64,000 nt of DNA, from the NCBI RefSeq assembly GCF_050003625.1, contig NC_134398.1, positions 62,752,891-62,816,890 on the forward strand. The letters run 5' to 3'. A model generated the notes under the pieces. That model saw nothing but the letters and a program-made list of their open reading frames with translations, was not told the DNA's origin and did not search any database. Position numbers and translations under genes: made by a program. Positions within the stretch are counted from its first letter, which is position 1, and every line of letters starts with the position of its first letter. The DNA comes from Haematobia irritans. Taxonomy: Eukaryota > Arthropoda > Insecta > Diptera > Muscidae. Of the stretch, positions 34,818 through 46,884 are shown piece by piece.

Positions 34818-36368
34818 TAGAATGGTGACGGGGGTATAATAAGTTTGTGATTCCGTTTGTAACACATCGAAATATCGATTTCCGACTATATAAAGTATAT
34901 ATATTCTTGATCAGGGAGAAATTCTAAGACGATATAACGATGTCCGTCTGTCTGTCTGTCTGTTGTAATCACGCTACAGTCTTCAATAATGAAGCAATCG
35001 TGCTGATATTTTGCACAAACTCGTCTTTTGTCTGCAGGCAGGTCAAGTTCGAAGATGGGCTATATCGGTCCAGGTTTTGATATAGTCCCCATATAAACCG
35101 ACCTCCCTATTTGGGGTCTTGGGCTTATAGAAATCGTAGTTTTTATCCAATTTGCCTGAAATTTGAAATCTAGACGTTTTTTGGGACCATAAAGAGGTGT
35201 GCCAAAAATGGTGAGTATCGGTCCATGTTTTGGTATAGCCCCCATATAGACCGACCTCCCGATTTTACTTCTTGGGCTTATAGAATCCGCAGTTTTTATT
35301 CAATTTACCTGAAATTGGAAATCTAGAGGTATTGTATGACCACAAATACGTGTGCCAAAAATTGTGAGTATCGGTCAATGTTTTGGTATGGTACCCATAT
35401 AAAACGACCTCCCGATTTGGGGTCTTGGGCTTATAGAATCCGTAGTTTTTATTCAATTTGTCAGAAATTGGAAATCTAGAGGTATTGTAGGACCACAAAT
35501 ACGTGTGCCAAAAATTGTGAGTATCGGTCCATGTTTTGGTATGGTCCCCATATAAAACGACCTCCCGATTTGGGGTCTTGGGCTTATAGAAACCGTAGTT
35601 TTTACCCAATTTGTCTGAAATGGGAAATCTAGAGGTATTTTAGGACCATAAAGAGGTGTGCCGAAAATGGTGTGTATCGGTCCATATTTTGGTATAGCTC
35701 CCATATAGACCGATTTCCCGATTTTACTTCGTGGGCTTCTAGAATCCGAAGTTTGTATCCTATTTGCCTGAAATTGGAAATCTAGAGGTATTTTCGGGTC
35801 ATAAAGAGGTGTGCCGAAAACGGTGAGTATCGGTCCATATTTTAGTATAGCCCCCATAAGAACGATCTCCCGATTTAACTCCTTGGGTTTCTAGAAACCG
35901 TAGTTTTTATCTGATTTGAAATTGTAAATATTCTGGTATTTTAGGCTCACAAACACGTGTATCGGATTAAGTTTTTGTCGGTCCATTTGGTAGTGCCTCC
36001 TTATAGACCGACTTCACTTCTTGAGGGTGTAGAAGGCGCACTGATCATGAAAATTGCTTGAAACTCAATGTAAAATTTCCAGATTTTACTTCTGTAGATT
36101 TAAGATTTCAAATCAAGACGTTATTTTATAATTTTCTTGCACACTTACAAGAGATGTTAATGATTCGTCTAAAACTCAAACAAAAATGGTTCTTATAAAT
36201 CCAGAATCTGATATAGTCCTCATAGGTGAAATCTTCAAATTTATCTTCGGGAAGTGTCCTCAAGTCCTCAAGCCCTCCTGAAATTTCAAAGGAAACCCTT
36301 CTATTTGGTTCATGGTGGTGGGTATTTAAGATTCGGCCCGGCCGAACTTAGTGCTGTATATACTTGTT
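34818..36368 (+). mobile_element. DINE-like family B, copy 2
   Basis: The head is gggggtataataagtttgtg, the tract is GTCYGTCTGTCTGTCTG near 34942, and an array of 153-bp units follows (for example atgttttggtatggtcccca at 35531 and its equivalent at 35684). The tail has ttcatggtggtgggtattta, hairpin ttcggcccggccgaac and tatatacttgtt. It has the same layout as family A with different sequence. Confidence 0.85.
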
Positions 36369-36373
36369 AATTG

Positions 36374-36720
36374 GGAGCCACCGTGGTGCAATGGTTAGCA
36401 TGCCCGCCTTGCATACACAAGGTCGTGGGTTCGATTCCTGCTACGACCGAACACCAAAAAGTTTTTCAGCGGTGGATTATCCCACCTCAGTAATGCTGGT
36501 GACATTTCTGAGGGTTTCAAAGCTTCTCTAAGTGGTTTCACTGGAATGTGGAACGCCGTTCGGACTCGGCTATAAAAAGGAGGTCCCTTGTCATTGAGCT
36601 TAACATGGAATCGGGCAGCACTCAGTGATAAGAGAGAAGTTCACCACTGTGGTATCACAATGGACTGAATAGTCTAAGTGAGCCTGATACATCGGGCTGC
36701 CACATAACCTAACCTAACCT
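36374..36720 (+). mobile_element. tRNA-derived SINE, intact (347 bp)
   Basis: The 5' tRNA-like head has an A-box region (gtggtgcaatggttagcatg) and a B box (gggttcgattcc). A unique body and a cctaacctaacct tail follow. Target duplication acttgttaattg, 12 bp and perfect, is at 36362-36373 and 36721-36732. It has inserted at the very 3' end of family B copy 2. It depends on LINE machinery in trans; the partner is unknown. Confidence 0.95.
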
Positions 36721-36732
36721 ACTTGTTAATTG

Positions 36733-39243
36733 ATTCTAACGCTTGTCGGAAACGTTTGACCTCAAAAATGTTCAAAAATTCACAATTTTTTCAAATTGGA
36801 TTTAGCATTTTTTCGACAAAATTTAAATGATTTGTACCATTTTATGAATTCTTACTCTGTTTTGTAACCTATTTGAAACAAAAAAGTTAAAATTACCCAT
36901 TAAAAGTATGAAAAAACAAGTTATAAAAAATTTAATTAAGAGAACTTCCTGGGTAGTTAAAATAAAGAACATCATTGGGAGTGCATCTTCTGGAAGTGCT
37001 TTTAAAGTTGTGCCTTTGGAAGAACTTCCAATTTTTTTTGCAGGGTATGTGTAATGTACAGTGGACGAATATATGGAAATACATGGAATATATGGAAAAG
37101 TGTGTACACCTTCTGACCCACCCTGTATATTCAATGATAACGTTGTCCTTCAGCAACTCCCTATATTTTTTAAAAATTAAGAATCAATATTAGAAGACGA
37201 GGGGGGGCATTAATGCACTAGCTAACAATCGGGTTTTGGGGGGATTCTTGTCTTCTAAGTATCGATCTCCGACTATCGATATCACATATTATAATAGACT
37301 CCCTGACAAGCAAACAAAATGAAAGTAAACATTAAATGGACCTATATAACCATAGATCAAACAAAACAAAAATAAAAGAAAGCCCCTCTATGGTTAAAAT
37401 ATGAGATTGAATTAAGAATAAATGCAAGCAATTGACTTTATGGTATGATTATATACATTAACCTGCTCCTACCATATTCCTGGAGTGATATTGAAATATA
37501 GAAATTTCCACGAACCCAAATTCTCTAGCATTCTATGCCATACAAATTCATAATTTTATTTCAAAACACAATTCATATTGATGTTTGTAAAAATATCACC
37601 TAGTAATGACGTACAAATATTCATATTTTTACATGTAACCAAAAAAGTAGTGAAAATAAGAAATTTTCAGAGACCACAACAATATTCATTTTTAGCATAA
37701 ATCCCCTTAATATGTTAATGTAATAATTACTATTTTTATGTAAAAATTTGTTCAATTCAATTACGTTAAATTTAAAAAAAAAAAAGTTGGAGTAGTTACA
37801 CTGTTCAATGTTCACTTCATTCGTTAAATTTTAACAATGTTATGAATTTGTATAACTATATTAAAATAATAAACATTGGTACTTAAGAAATGGTAAAAAT
37901 TGGGGTATGAAAAAACACATGAATGAAATTGAAAAAATGCACATGGCCAAAGTATGAATGAAGAAAAGAAAAAAAATATGAGAGCAAAAAGAGAGTAACA
38001 TATGTTTACGAATTACATTATTACATATCTACACGTGATCGATGTGACATATTTATATGCGTAGTAGAAATCAAATTGGGGATCTCAAACACAACAAAAA
38101 CTGTCATTAGAGAACAATTAATCTCTCATCTCCATTTGTCTGCTCCATACATTTAATTTTTATTATTTTTACTATTTAATTTTGAGCAGCATTTAGGCTG
38201 TCCGAAATTTAATTTTTACGAAATTTAATTTTGAGCAGCATTTAGGCTGTCCATTACATCTCTTTTAAGAGAACATGTTCTCTTTTTGTGTTCGTATCTT
38301 TTTGTTCACTCTCTTTTTTTGGTGCCGTATTTTTATGTCCAACAGTGTCCTTTATGTACTCTATTTAAAAAAATCCTAGATTGATGGAATTTTATTTATT
38401 TAATAGGAATTCGCTACAATTGTTCGCCACTAATTGTTCACTGGGTTAAATCTGTTGACAAATTAAAGGCCGGAACACAATTGCGACGTTTCAACGTACG
38501 GCGTATACAATCACGGTTGTATACAATCTTAAGGATTTAAAATGTAAATCTTTTAAAGATTTAATTATTAACGATAAAAATACTTAACCTTAATAAGTAG
38601 CTCAAAAAAGTATAATTCCGATTCATCAGAATCAGATATTGATCTCAATTAATTTTAATATTTTAATTTATTTTGTTTATGTGTTTTTTTTTTAAGAAAA
38701 TTTGATTTTTGAATTTATTTTGTTTATTTTTTAAGAAAATGTGATTCTTTTTTTTATTGTTTTATTGTATATTTATTTCATTGTTTCTATCATTAGAAAC
38801 TATTATTATTTTAATTTTAACATCAATAAAATTAGTAATTAGTTATTATTTACTAAAGAATTTTTTTATTGTAAGCTCTTTTTTAGTTAAAATGTTCTCT
38901 TTTTTTAAAGCGAAAGTTCTCTTTTGAAAATTATCCATATGGAAACCCTTGCAACATTGCTCTTTACGAACAACACAAAAGCAAATGCACGAAAATGAAT
39001 GATTGGGACTGACTCTTTACGAAAAAATCAAAACGAAATGTCAGAGAATTAATTTTTGGAACTGACACATTTTTTTAAGAGAATAGTGGATCATCTATAT
39101 ATTATAATATCTATGGTGGCTGCTGTTAATAAAATATAATTATGCATTTGCTTGCAAAATGTATGACCCTTCTAGACTGTACATGTTAAATGCTGCACGG
39201 TGTTACGAAATCGAAATTTGGATTTGTTGAAAATTTAACATTT
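36733..39243. other. Unassigned AT-rich stretch with small repeats
   Basis: Repeat Q copy 2 is at 36963-37046. A 30-bp exact duplication (containing ttttgagcagcatttaggct) is at 38174-38203 and 38223-38252. An 18-bp perfect palindrome, aagagaacatgttctctt, is at 38267-38284. Near-inverted tagaagac / gtcttcta ends enclose 37191-37257. No gene is supportable. Confidence 0.45.
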
Positions 39244-39738
39244 TTAAATTAGAGACATGTCACGATGATTTAATGTAGATTTAATAGATTTTTGTCGGTG
39301 GTTTACGACGTTGAGTTTTGACAGGATATTTGCTGGATTTATGGAAGAATTTTTTGGACTGAAGACATGATAATTGAAGACTTTTGGAAAACTTCTCAGA
39401 TCACAACTGTATTTCCTTGCAAATTGATGTTGGATCATTACGGTCGAAATTGCTATTGGTATATTAGCATGAAACACTCCGTAGTATTTGAAAAAGTTTA
39501 TTAAAGTTTGGTCATTTTGATAATTGTAGGCTATGCGAACTGATGTGGTCATCAAATAATGCAATGGGCTTGATTTTAATGCTCGTCTAGAGACATCTCT
39601 TTGGCTATTTACTTTATTGCTTGGGAAGCATATTAAAAATTTCAAATTCCTTAGGAGTCCCAAAAAGTTAGTTATTGGGATCTGGTATGAGTCTGGAGGG
39701 TGCTCCAGGGCAGAACCTCGCCAGGTTTGTTAATAAAG
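39244..39738 (-). pseudogene. Unrecognised long open frame, possible exon
   Basis: The frame is open from near 39738 (WRGSALEHPPDSYQIPIT) to a stop at 39244. That is about 165 codons, far longer than expected in DNA this AT-rich, so it is probably real or recently real coding sequence. The first ATG lies well inside. The C-terminal half is basic (KSIKSTLNHRD). I see no domain I can name, no transmembrane run and no relative elsewhere in the window. It could be an exon of a host gene or of an unrecognised element. Confidence 0.35.
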
Positions 39739-41187
39739 ATTTTTAAAGTGGTTTCAGCACTCTTTCATTTCAATTTGCTAAATCTTGCAACTTACCTTAA
39801 AAACGTAGTGAACAAATTTTAGGTGAATAAAATTCAGATTTGATTTTCAAATTGAATGAACAGATCAGGACGTTAAAATGACCAAATTCGTCTTAAATTG
39901 ACGATTTTAAAATTTTGAAATATTTTCCGGAGATCAGACTTCTATGGTCTATGAAAAGAAAATTTTCTTAAATGCTATTTTATCGCGAAACCATTGAATT
40001 TGCACACAAATACCTAGATTAGAGTCATTTAGAGTTCTTAGTCGGCAATACTTGACTATTTTTGGCAATAAATATGTGGAGATTGCACAATATATTGGGG
40101 ATTTAAAACAAAGACTTTTCCTTTAGAAATTAATTTTCTGCTTTGTGTCTACTCTACTTCACGATTCTTTGAAGAAGGAAGCTTGTTTCTCTCTTAGCTG
40201 ACAACGAAAGCAAACTTTAAAAAAATTGTTATTGACAATTAAGCGTACGATTCGTACTAACATAGTGCATGGTACTCTTTTATGGCCCCCATCAATTTAC
40301 ACTGAAGTACTGTATAAACAATAATTTTAGGACGGTAAATGAGTTTAATCGAAAAATAATCTTTTTTCCTGGACAGTAAAATAACGCTAAAAAAAAACAA
40401 CAATTTACACCCGAGAAGAAAATGGTTGATAAGCAAAAAAAAAAAATGCATTACATATGCTCCCACTGAGTATATCCATTTCAAAAAAAAACATCAAATT
40501 ATTGAACTAAACATCTTAGAAGAAATATCTTTGCCTTTAACAAAATTAATATAAAAGTGGTTTCCACTGCTACCGCGATTTTATTTTGAGCTAAACTTGC
40601 GTTTAAAGGATTTATGCATTTGTATCGACGTCTGCCAAAAATGTCTCAATGCGATGCGATCGGTAAACTGTTTACCAATACCGAAATGAGTGTATATTAT
40701 TATTTGAATCTGTAATATAATCCAATTAATTTAATATTTGAAGATTACTTCATCAAGTGATGACCGCGACACACCTCAAATGGTTCATCCGCTTAGTGCA
40801 ATTTTGGTTCACTCTTTGCAACATTTCGGGCGGTATCTCACGTATAAATGGTTAAATGTTGTCTTTCAATCCGTATTCGGGTTGATGTGAATTACATCCT
40901 GTCAAAATTTTGAATTTATTGGACACTTGTATCAAAATTTATGGTTAGGTCTAAAGTAGTCTAGGTCATTTTTAGCCATGTTCTATTATCACTAGTTTGA
41001 CTTCATTCATACTAAAAAAATCTGTAATAAATATGAATTTAAGACCGAAAAAAGGGAATTTCTATCTTATACGGTTTTTTGAGAAATTCCAAAAAAAAAA
41101 AAAACTTTGAACTTATTTCCTGTAAAATTCAGTTTTTAGACTTAGCGTACTTTGGAATGAAGACATCGATATGTAAAAAAAAACTTT
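39739..41187. other. Unassigned AT-rich stretch
   Basis: No element ends or exons are supportable. Poly-A runs lie near 40390, 40440 and 41092. Confidence 0.35.
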
Positions 41188-41262
41188 TTGATGTTCGGTC
41201 GACCCTTGTATGCAAGGCGTACGTACTAACCATTGCTCCACGGTGTCCAACTAAATGTATGT
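41188..41262 (-). mobile_element. SINE fragment (tRNA-like head only)
   Basis: It matches the head of 36374-36720 in reverse (ttgtatgcaaggcg, ctaaccattgc, ccacggtg) with a small deletion in the B-box region. Confidence 0.75.
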
Positions 41263-41339
41263 TTCTGTTAAATAAAGTTTGTTTAATCGGCTCGTGGGCG
41301 CCGAAAACTATGCTATATAAATATAAGTGTTTGACTTTT

Positions 41340-41816
41340 GATGACAATAACAGCTACTTAGCCCAGTGGATAATGTGTTGGCTTACAAACTGTATGGTAA
41401 AAAAATTATAAAATCGAATAATTTCCTCTACATTATTTGTATTAGAGAAAAAGGTTCGACGAACTAAAAAAAAACATCGTGGAAGTTAGAAAGATGTGAG
41501 GGAATATACAATTAGGCAGAAAAAAATAAATAAATAAAATCTTCTTTGGGAGAAAATTCTTCTATGCATATGTTCACATAATAACATATAGTTTTTTGGA
41601 AGACAACATTATTGACTTTGGATGGAAAAATACAAAATTTTTGAAACTTAGACTACCCAAACATATTATATTGTTTAGACCAAAATGCTTTCAAACATAT
41701 TATATATTGGAAGAAATCAAATATATAAATGTTTGGGCAATACCCAAAAATTTCCATACTTGAAGCAAAATGTGTTTGGGAGTATATGTTACAGAAGCGA
41801 TTTTTTTGAGGGTGTA
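41340..41816. mobile_element. MITE family H, copy 4, truncated, with tRNA-like module
   Basis: Reverse of the left half of 14256-15230. The terminus aagcgatttttttgagggtg is at 41816, followed by TA. Near 41350-41400 it carries tagcccagtggataatgtg, a better A-box half than in the other H copies. The B-box half is deleted. Confidence 0.7.
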
Positions 41817-41817
41817 A

Positions 41818-42130
41818 GCATCTGAAATTGCAAAGTTATACAAAATATAAAAAAATATTACCAAATTCTCTCGTACATATTGATTTTTAACTTACGGTTT
41901 TCAAGAGAATTTTCTTAAAGCCAATAAAGATATCAACTTAGTTTGCATTAAACAGTAAGAATATACCAACTGAAATAAATGAAAATAATTAGTTTTAGTA
42001 AATTGAAATCTTGGTTTTGTTACAAACGTACGAAACAACGTTTCTAGAAAAACGTACCACATTGGAAAAAATAATCCATCCAGTAGGTACATTAGTGGAA
42101 TCATATCCATGGACTAATGGGAGAATTTTT
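41818..42130 (-). pseudogene. Exon-like remnant, paralogue of 7316-7640
   Basis: On the minus strand the first block reads VHGYDSTNVPTGWIIFSNV and stops at a donor (gtgGTACGT). After an intron-like gap ending ttatttcag the second block reads LVYSYCLMQTKLISLLALRK. A gtaagt donor and a further acceptor (aatttcag) follow. The two blocks join in phase 0. MITE H copy 4 lies at the next exon. The shared peptide blocks and intron positions with 7316-7640 support a gene family. I do not know the product. Confidence 0.45.
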
Positions 42131-42160
42131 AAAATTCTTTTCAGAATATATTTGAAGTAA

Positions 42161-42905
42161 AAACAAGTAAGTAAAGTCTAAAATCGGGCGGGGCCGACTA
42201 TATAATACCCTTCACCACTTTGTAGACCACAATTTATGTTACCATCTCAACTCCTTCATGAAGGTTTATATTCCCATATACAAATATTTATATCTTAACC
42301 GTTTTTTGTACATCTACAAAATCTTTAGAATTAAAATTTAAATCGGCTAATGCCCTGGGATAAAGCACAACGTTACTAAAAAAATATGGGAAACATTTAA
42401 ATCAGAACCCATTTTGAGGCAACTTTGCAAAAGTCTATTTATGATTATCGGTCGATATATATGTATTAGATTATTAGGAAAATTTGAGTCATTTTTACAA
42501 GTTTTCGGCTTAGCAGTGGCGATTTTATAAGGAAAATGTGGGTATTTTTGCCTAACCGATTTCAATCAAATTTCACATGCATAGTTACTATGTTAATTCT
42601 ACTCCATGTGCAAACTTTGACCTCTGCGGTCAAATGACGGAAAATTGGGCGAAAGGTATTATTAAATTAGCATGCATAATCAGAACCTTTATTCTATTCC
42701 CTGCGCGAAGTTTCAAGTAAATCGGGGTAAAACTTTGGGCTCTAAAACGGTCGAACGGTATATACGGGAGCTATATCTAAATCTGAACCGATTTAAACAA
42801 AATTTAGCAAGCATGATTTGATCTTTTTGACCTATAGGATACGTGTTCCATATGGAACTGACTCTTATACTTACAGGAATTTTACATTGTACATTGACTA
42901 TACAT
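42161..42905 (-). mobile_element. DINE-like family C, copy 2
   Basis: It begins aaacaagtaagtaaagtcta with hairpin sequence tcgggcggggccga, the family C 3' end in reverse, followed by the ataatacccttcacc subterminal motif. Worn internal units run to about 42840 (for example 'ggagctatatctaaatctga'). Confidence 0.7.
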
Positions 42906-43821
42906 TGACTATTCAGCCCTGAGGCGGCTTTTTTTTATAGACTGGTTATCTATATACTGCATCGAATCCCCTTATGATCAGTTGGCTTTTCTGGAGGATA
43001 ATATAACATCTCTCTTTGATATAACCGTACCGATGATTACCAAGACAGTATGGCGAAAATGTAATGGCTGGTTCACCTCTCGTATCAGGGAGCTGATCAA
43101 ACAAAGGGATTTGAGGTTCGCCCAATGGAAAATCTTCAGGTCTACTGAGGCCTATGACGAGTTTCGTGTTGCTCGAAGGGAAGTGAATAGAGAGATCTCT
43201 CGGGAGAAACTTAGGCACTTCGAGAGAAAGTTTGGGAATGCTCTAGGTTCAGGTAGGACATGGAAGAATCTAAGGGATATTGGTATTGGCAAATGTGGTG
43301 GAATGGTTGATCCATCTATCGATCTTGATCCCCTTAACTAAACGTTTTCCACCTTTCCAATTTCTTCTGCGGATCTATCATAATATGATACACCGAATAC
43401 TCCAATGGAATCATCTTTCAATTTTGAATGTGTAAATCGTTTTAATGTCCTCGGCAGCTTCCTATCTATGAAGTCCAATGCAGTTGGCGCGGACAATATT
43501 GATCCGAGATTTATTAAGATTCTTCTGCCGGAACTGATGCCTTACTTGACATACGTATTTAATCAATTTACTACTAGAGGTATTTTTCCTGATCGCTGGA
43601 AAATCGTCAGGGTAATACCGATTCCGGAGAAGAACTCTGATTATAGACCAATTGTTATTCTGCCATATTTATCGAAAGTGTTCGAACACATATTGCATGG
43701 ACAAATCACATCACACGTCAGCCGCAATAATCTTCTATCGGATCGACAATCTGGTTTTAGGGCTCATCATAGCTGTACTTCAGCATTAACGGGCGTGGCT
43801 GAGAACATCAGAGAGTGTATA

Positions 43822-44290
43822 CACTCATAGAAAAAATCATGCACGGCGTGCTCATTTCAAAACGATTCGTTCATGAAAGTGAATCAACACACATGTGGTG
43901 TCAAACGGAGAACAGGCGGTGTCAATCTGACAACGATAAAATGACACCATGCGCTGTCAAAACAACAACCAGCGTTCATGACCTGAAAACCTTATGGTTA
44001 CGAATTTATAAACAAAATTAAAAAATATTTCCGCTACCGTGACTCGAACCTGTGTTTTCTGTACCATACGCGTCGCCTTAGCACATTGCACCACCGAGGA
44101 AGTTGCCATAATAATGTCTAACGATTATTTTAAAACTTTTCATGGGCAAAGAAAAACGAATGCCGTTCATGAAATCGTGAACGCCCGTGGACGAAATTGT
44201 GAACATTCCGCTTTGATTTTTTGTGAACGTTTCCGTTTCATTTTGTCACCATCCGTTCACGACTATGAAACATAATTTTATTTATTAGTG
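43822..44290. mobile_element. MITE family L (469 bp) with a tRNA-like core
   Basis: The ends are cactcatag and ttattagtg, with TA duplications at 43820-43821 and 44291-44292. Removing it restores the LINE frame (RECIDNGDIALL). On the minus strand, 44106-44030 reads as a tRNA-like segment: ctcggtggtgcaatgtgcta (A-box region) and caggttcgagtcacgg (B box). Confidence 0.85.
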
Positions 44291-44978
44291 TAGACAATGG
44301 TGATATCGCACTACTTGCCCTGCGTGATCATTCGAAAGCTTTCGAATCGGTTAATCATCACGTCCTGCGACAGAAACTGTCAGGATTTATGCACTTCTCG
44401 GTGTTCTCTTCACGCCTAATAGCATCCAATGTCAGTGACAGATCGCAGTATGTTCAGGTTGGTCGGAATAGATCTATGGCACTGGTGTTCCACAAGGTTC
44501 TATCTTAGGACCTTTACTATTTTATATCTATGCGAATGACTTACCGGGTGTCTTAATTCATTCCAAATCTCGGATGTATGCGGATGATCTTCAAATCTAC
44601 GTGAGCAGTAGCCCAGAAGTGTTTGATAGATGTGTAGAGAGATTTAATGAGGATTTGCGAAGAGTAAACCTATGGGCGCAGAGGAATGGCTTGTCCCACA
44701 ATGCGACGAAGTCCAAGTGTCTGGTAATCCAAAATCGTGTCACTAATTCCCTATATTAATATTAATGACGAACCTATTGATATCGTTAGAAGGTATAGGA
44801 ATCTTTGTGTTATGTTTAATGATTCTTTAACGTGGTCAGACCATATAACCATGATCTGTGGTAGGACATTTGCCACTCTCAGATCTCTTTGGAAGACACA
44901 AAAATATCTACCACTGAGAATCAAACTACTCTTGGCGAATACCTACTTTACATATGGGTGTGAAATCTTCTCCAGTTG

Positions 44979-46279
44979 CACACAGAAAACAAATTGTTTG
45001 GAAATCAGTTGTACTAACGAAAATTGTACACTCAGCATTAAATATCAGTTGTGCTGATCTATTTCCTTCAATCTCAAGCATTTGTCTGTCTTTAATATCA
45101 TTTAATTTGTAATTGCAAACAAATGGTTGTAGCAACTAATTGCCTCTCTTTTGAAAAAAAATATTTGAATTCGATAGATATGGCCTACCTTAAATAAATT
45201 TCCTAACTGTCATTTAGTAGTTCTAACTGATATTTGGTATTCTCAGCCGAATGCCGGTTGATGAATTCTCAAATGTCATTTTTATTTTAACAAATTATTT
45301 ATTATCAAAGGAAGGCTTCAACTTGTTTTGAAAAAGATACGCATATATATTGTATGTAGGATAGGAATGACAATATTAGCTATGGTTTTTAACTTTTCAT
45401 TGAACCTGCCGTTTTATATCTGGTAATAGCTGTGGACCATTTTTGATGTGATATGATATTGTGGGTAAGTTTTGGAATTAGTTTTATAAACTCTAGCAGT
45501 AATACTTATACCCCGTAACTTTCTAATATTATTTCTTAATTTCCCTACGATAGTGACCCATTTTTAAGCAATGCAGCACTATGTACTCTGGACGCCATCT
45601 TGGGCAGAAAAATCAACTCTGGTTAACCAGCGATATAGTCCTGGATTTTAAGAAGCTACATTTCAGGTACGAAAGCATTTGGATGTGGAAAATCTTACTA
45701 AATCTGCACAATTTTATCAATTTTTTCACACCACGAATATTCAATCCATAAAAAAGGACAATATATTTATCCATAAAAAAGGACAATATATTTTGGATGC
45801 TGTCGAAGTCAGGTACATAATGTCCGAGAAAATAAGAAGGTTGCGGAAACCATACTACATGTTCACCGTCAAAAAAAATTTTTTTTTTGCTCTAAGAATC
45901 TGGGTGTGGATACATTTTGAGGCAATAAGTAGAGATTCTAGACTAAAATTTGTATCTACATATGTTACATTTAGCGTATTTAGATTTATTTGTACCACTA
46001 TACCTATATGTAAATAAAATATAATATTTCACTGTGAAGTAATTGATTTTAAATATATTTTTAATTCGGTTATGAGTATTATTTAGGTTGGGCAACACAA
46101 CCGAATGATGAAGGTAGTCACAACCAATATCGTCGGCAGACCCAACCAACACCATATGTGGTATTGATTGTGTCGACCGAATCAGTCGGGTGACACAACT
46201 GCCACCAGGTAATTGCTACAACTGCCAAAAGGAGGTTGGCAATAAATTCGATTGTCACAACCAATCTGTATTCTCTGTG
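44979..46279. mobile_element. MITE family F, copy 2 (about 1.3 kb)
   Basis: The ends are cacacagaaaacaaattg and tctgtattctctgtg, with TG at 44977-44978 and 46280-46281. Subtracting it restores the LINE reading frame exactly (SSCDARSKRK). It contains repeated cacaaccaa / ttggttg motifs as in copy 1, and a 25-bp tandem duplication (atccataaaaaaggacaata) near 45745-45794. No transposase was found. Confidence 0.8.
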
Positions 46280-46884
46280 TGTGATGCCAGGAGCAAACGG
46301 AAATTGAATGTTTCTTTTAATGCAATTGTAAGGTACGTTTTTGGCCTCAACAGGTATGCCCATCTGACTCCGTTCTCAACCAAGATATTAGGGGTCAATT
46401 TTGAGAACTACCTGAAAATGCGTGCCTTATTATCGCTTTAGTGCATCGAGTAGAACTGGTAATTTGGGCAATTCTTCATCTATGCGATTCGTCTCTGGAA
46501 CATGTTACCACTAAATATAATAACAATTACAAGCAGAGCACACTTCAAAAGCAAACTTTTTATCTATTTCCTTTAATATTGACATCTTCAGCAATAATAA
46601 GTAAACTACACTATCCTATCACTTCTTTTTATTGTAATCATCATAATAAATTATCATAATTATATTGTATTTTAATTGGCAATAAGTTTCATATAATCTC
46701 TGGAAACGTTTATAAATTGAGCCTGTTTAAATTAACATTCAAGTTTGCTCTTTTACTTATGCTTTTTATTTCGTATTAAAAATTATTTCTTTTTAACTCA
46801 TGTGTCATACACAATGCTAAAATCTTAATTCTACTCTCAGGGCAAGTTTTCAAGTAAATCGAAATGAAAATTTGGTTTCCGGTT

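Larger units (their letters stand above)
42906..46700 (+). mobile_element. CR1/Jockey-type LINE, 5'-truncated, split by two MITEs
   Basis: Non-LTR retrotransposon ORF2 remnant in pieces. 42910-43340 is pre-RT (NGWFTSRIRELIKQRDLRFA). 43405-43820 is RT fingers (DYRPIVILPYLSKVFEHIL; LLSDRQSGFRAHHSCTSAL). 44291-44480 has DHSKAFESVNHHVL. 44490-44760 has [12 protein letters not shown] and the catalytic YADD (at about 44577). 44737-44978 carries thumb sequence. 46280-46440 has DARSKRKLNVSFNAIVRYVF and GVNFENYLKMRALLSL. Frameshifts lie near 43340, 44480 and 44740. A weak A/T-rich 3' end lies near 46700. No endonuclease domain remains. Confidence 0.85.

Noticed and set aside
36374..36450. A tRNA gene at the SINE head
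   Set aside because: A and B boxes are present, but acceptor and D/T stems do not pair properly, and the sequence continues into a SINE body with target duplications.
38267..38284. Steroid-receptor-like palindrome aagagaacatgttctctt
   Set aside because: The half sites lack the 3-nt spacer such receptors need, and there is no gene nearby; likely chance or part of a repeat.
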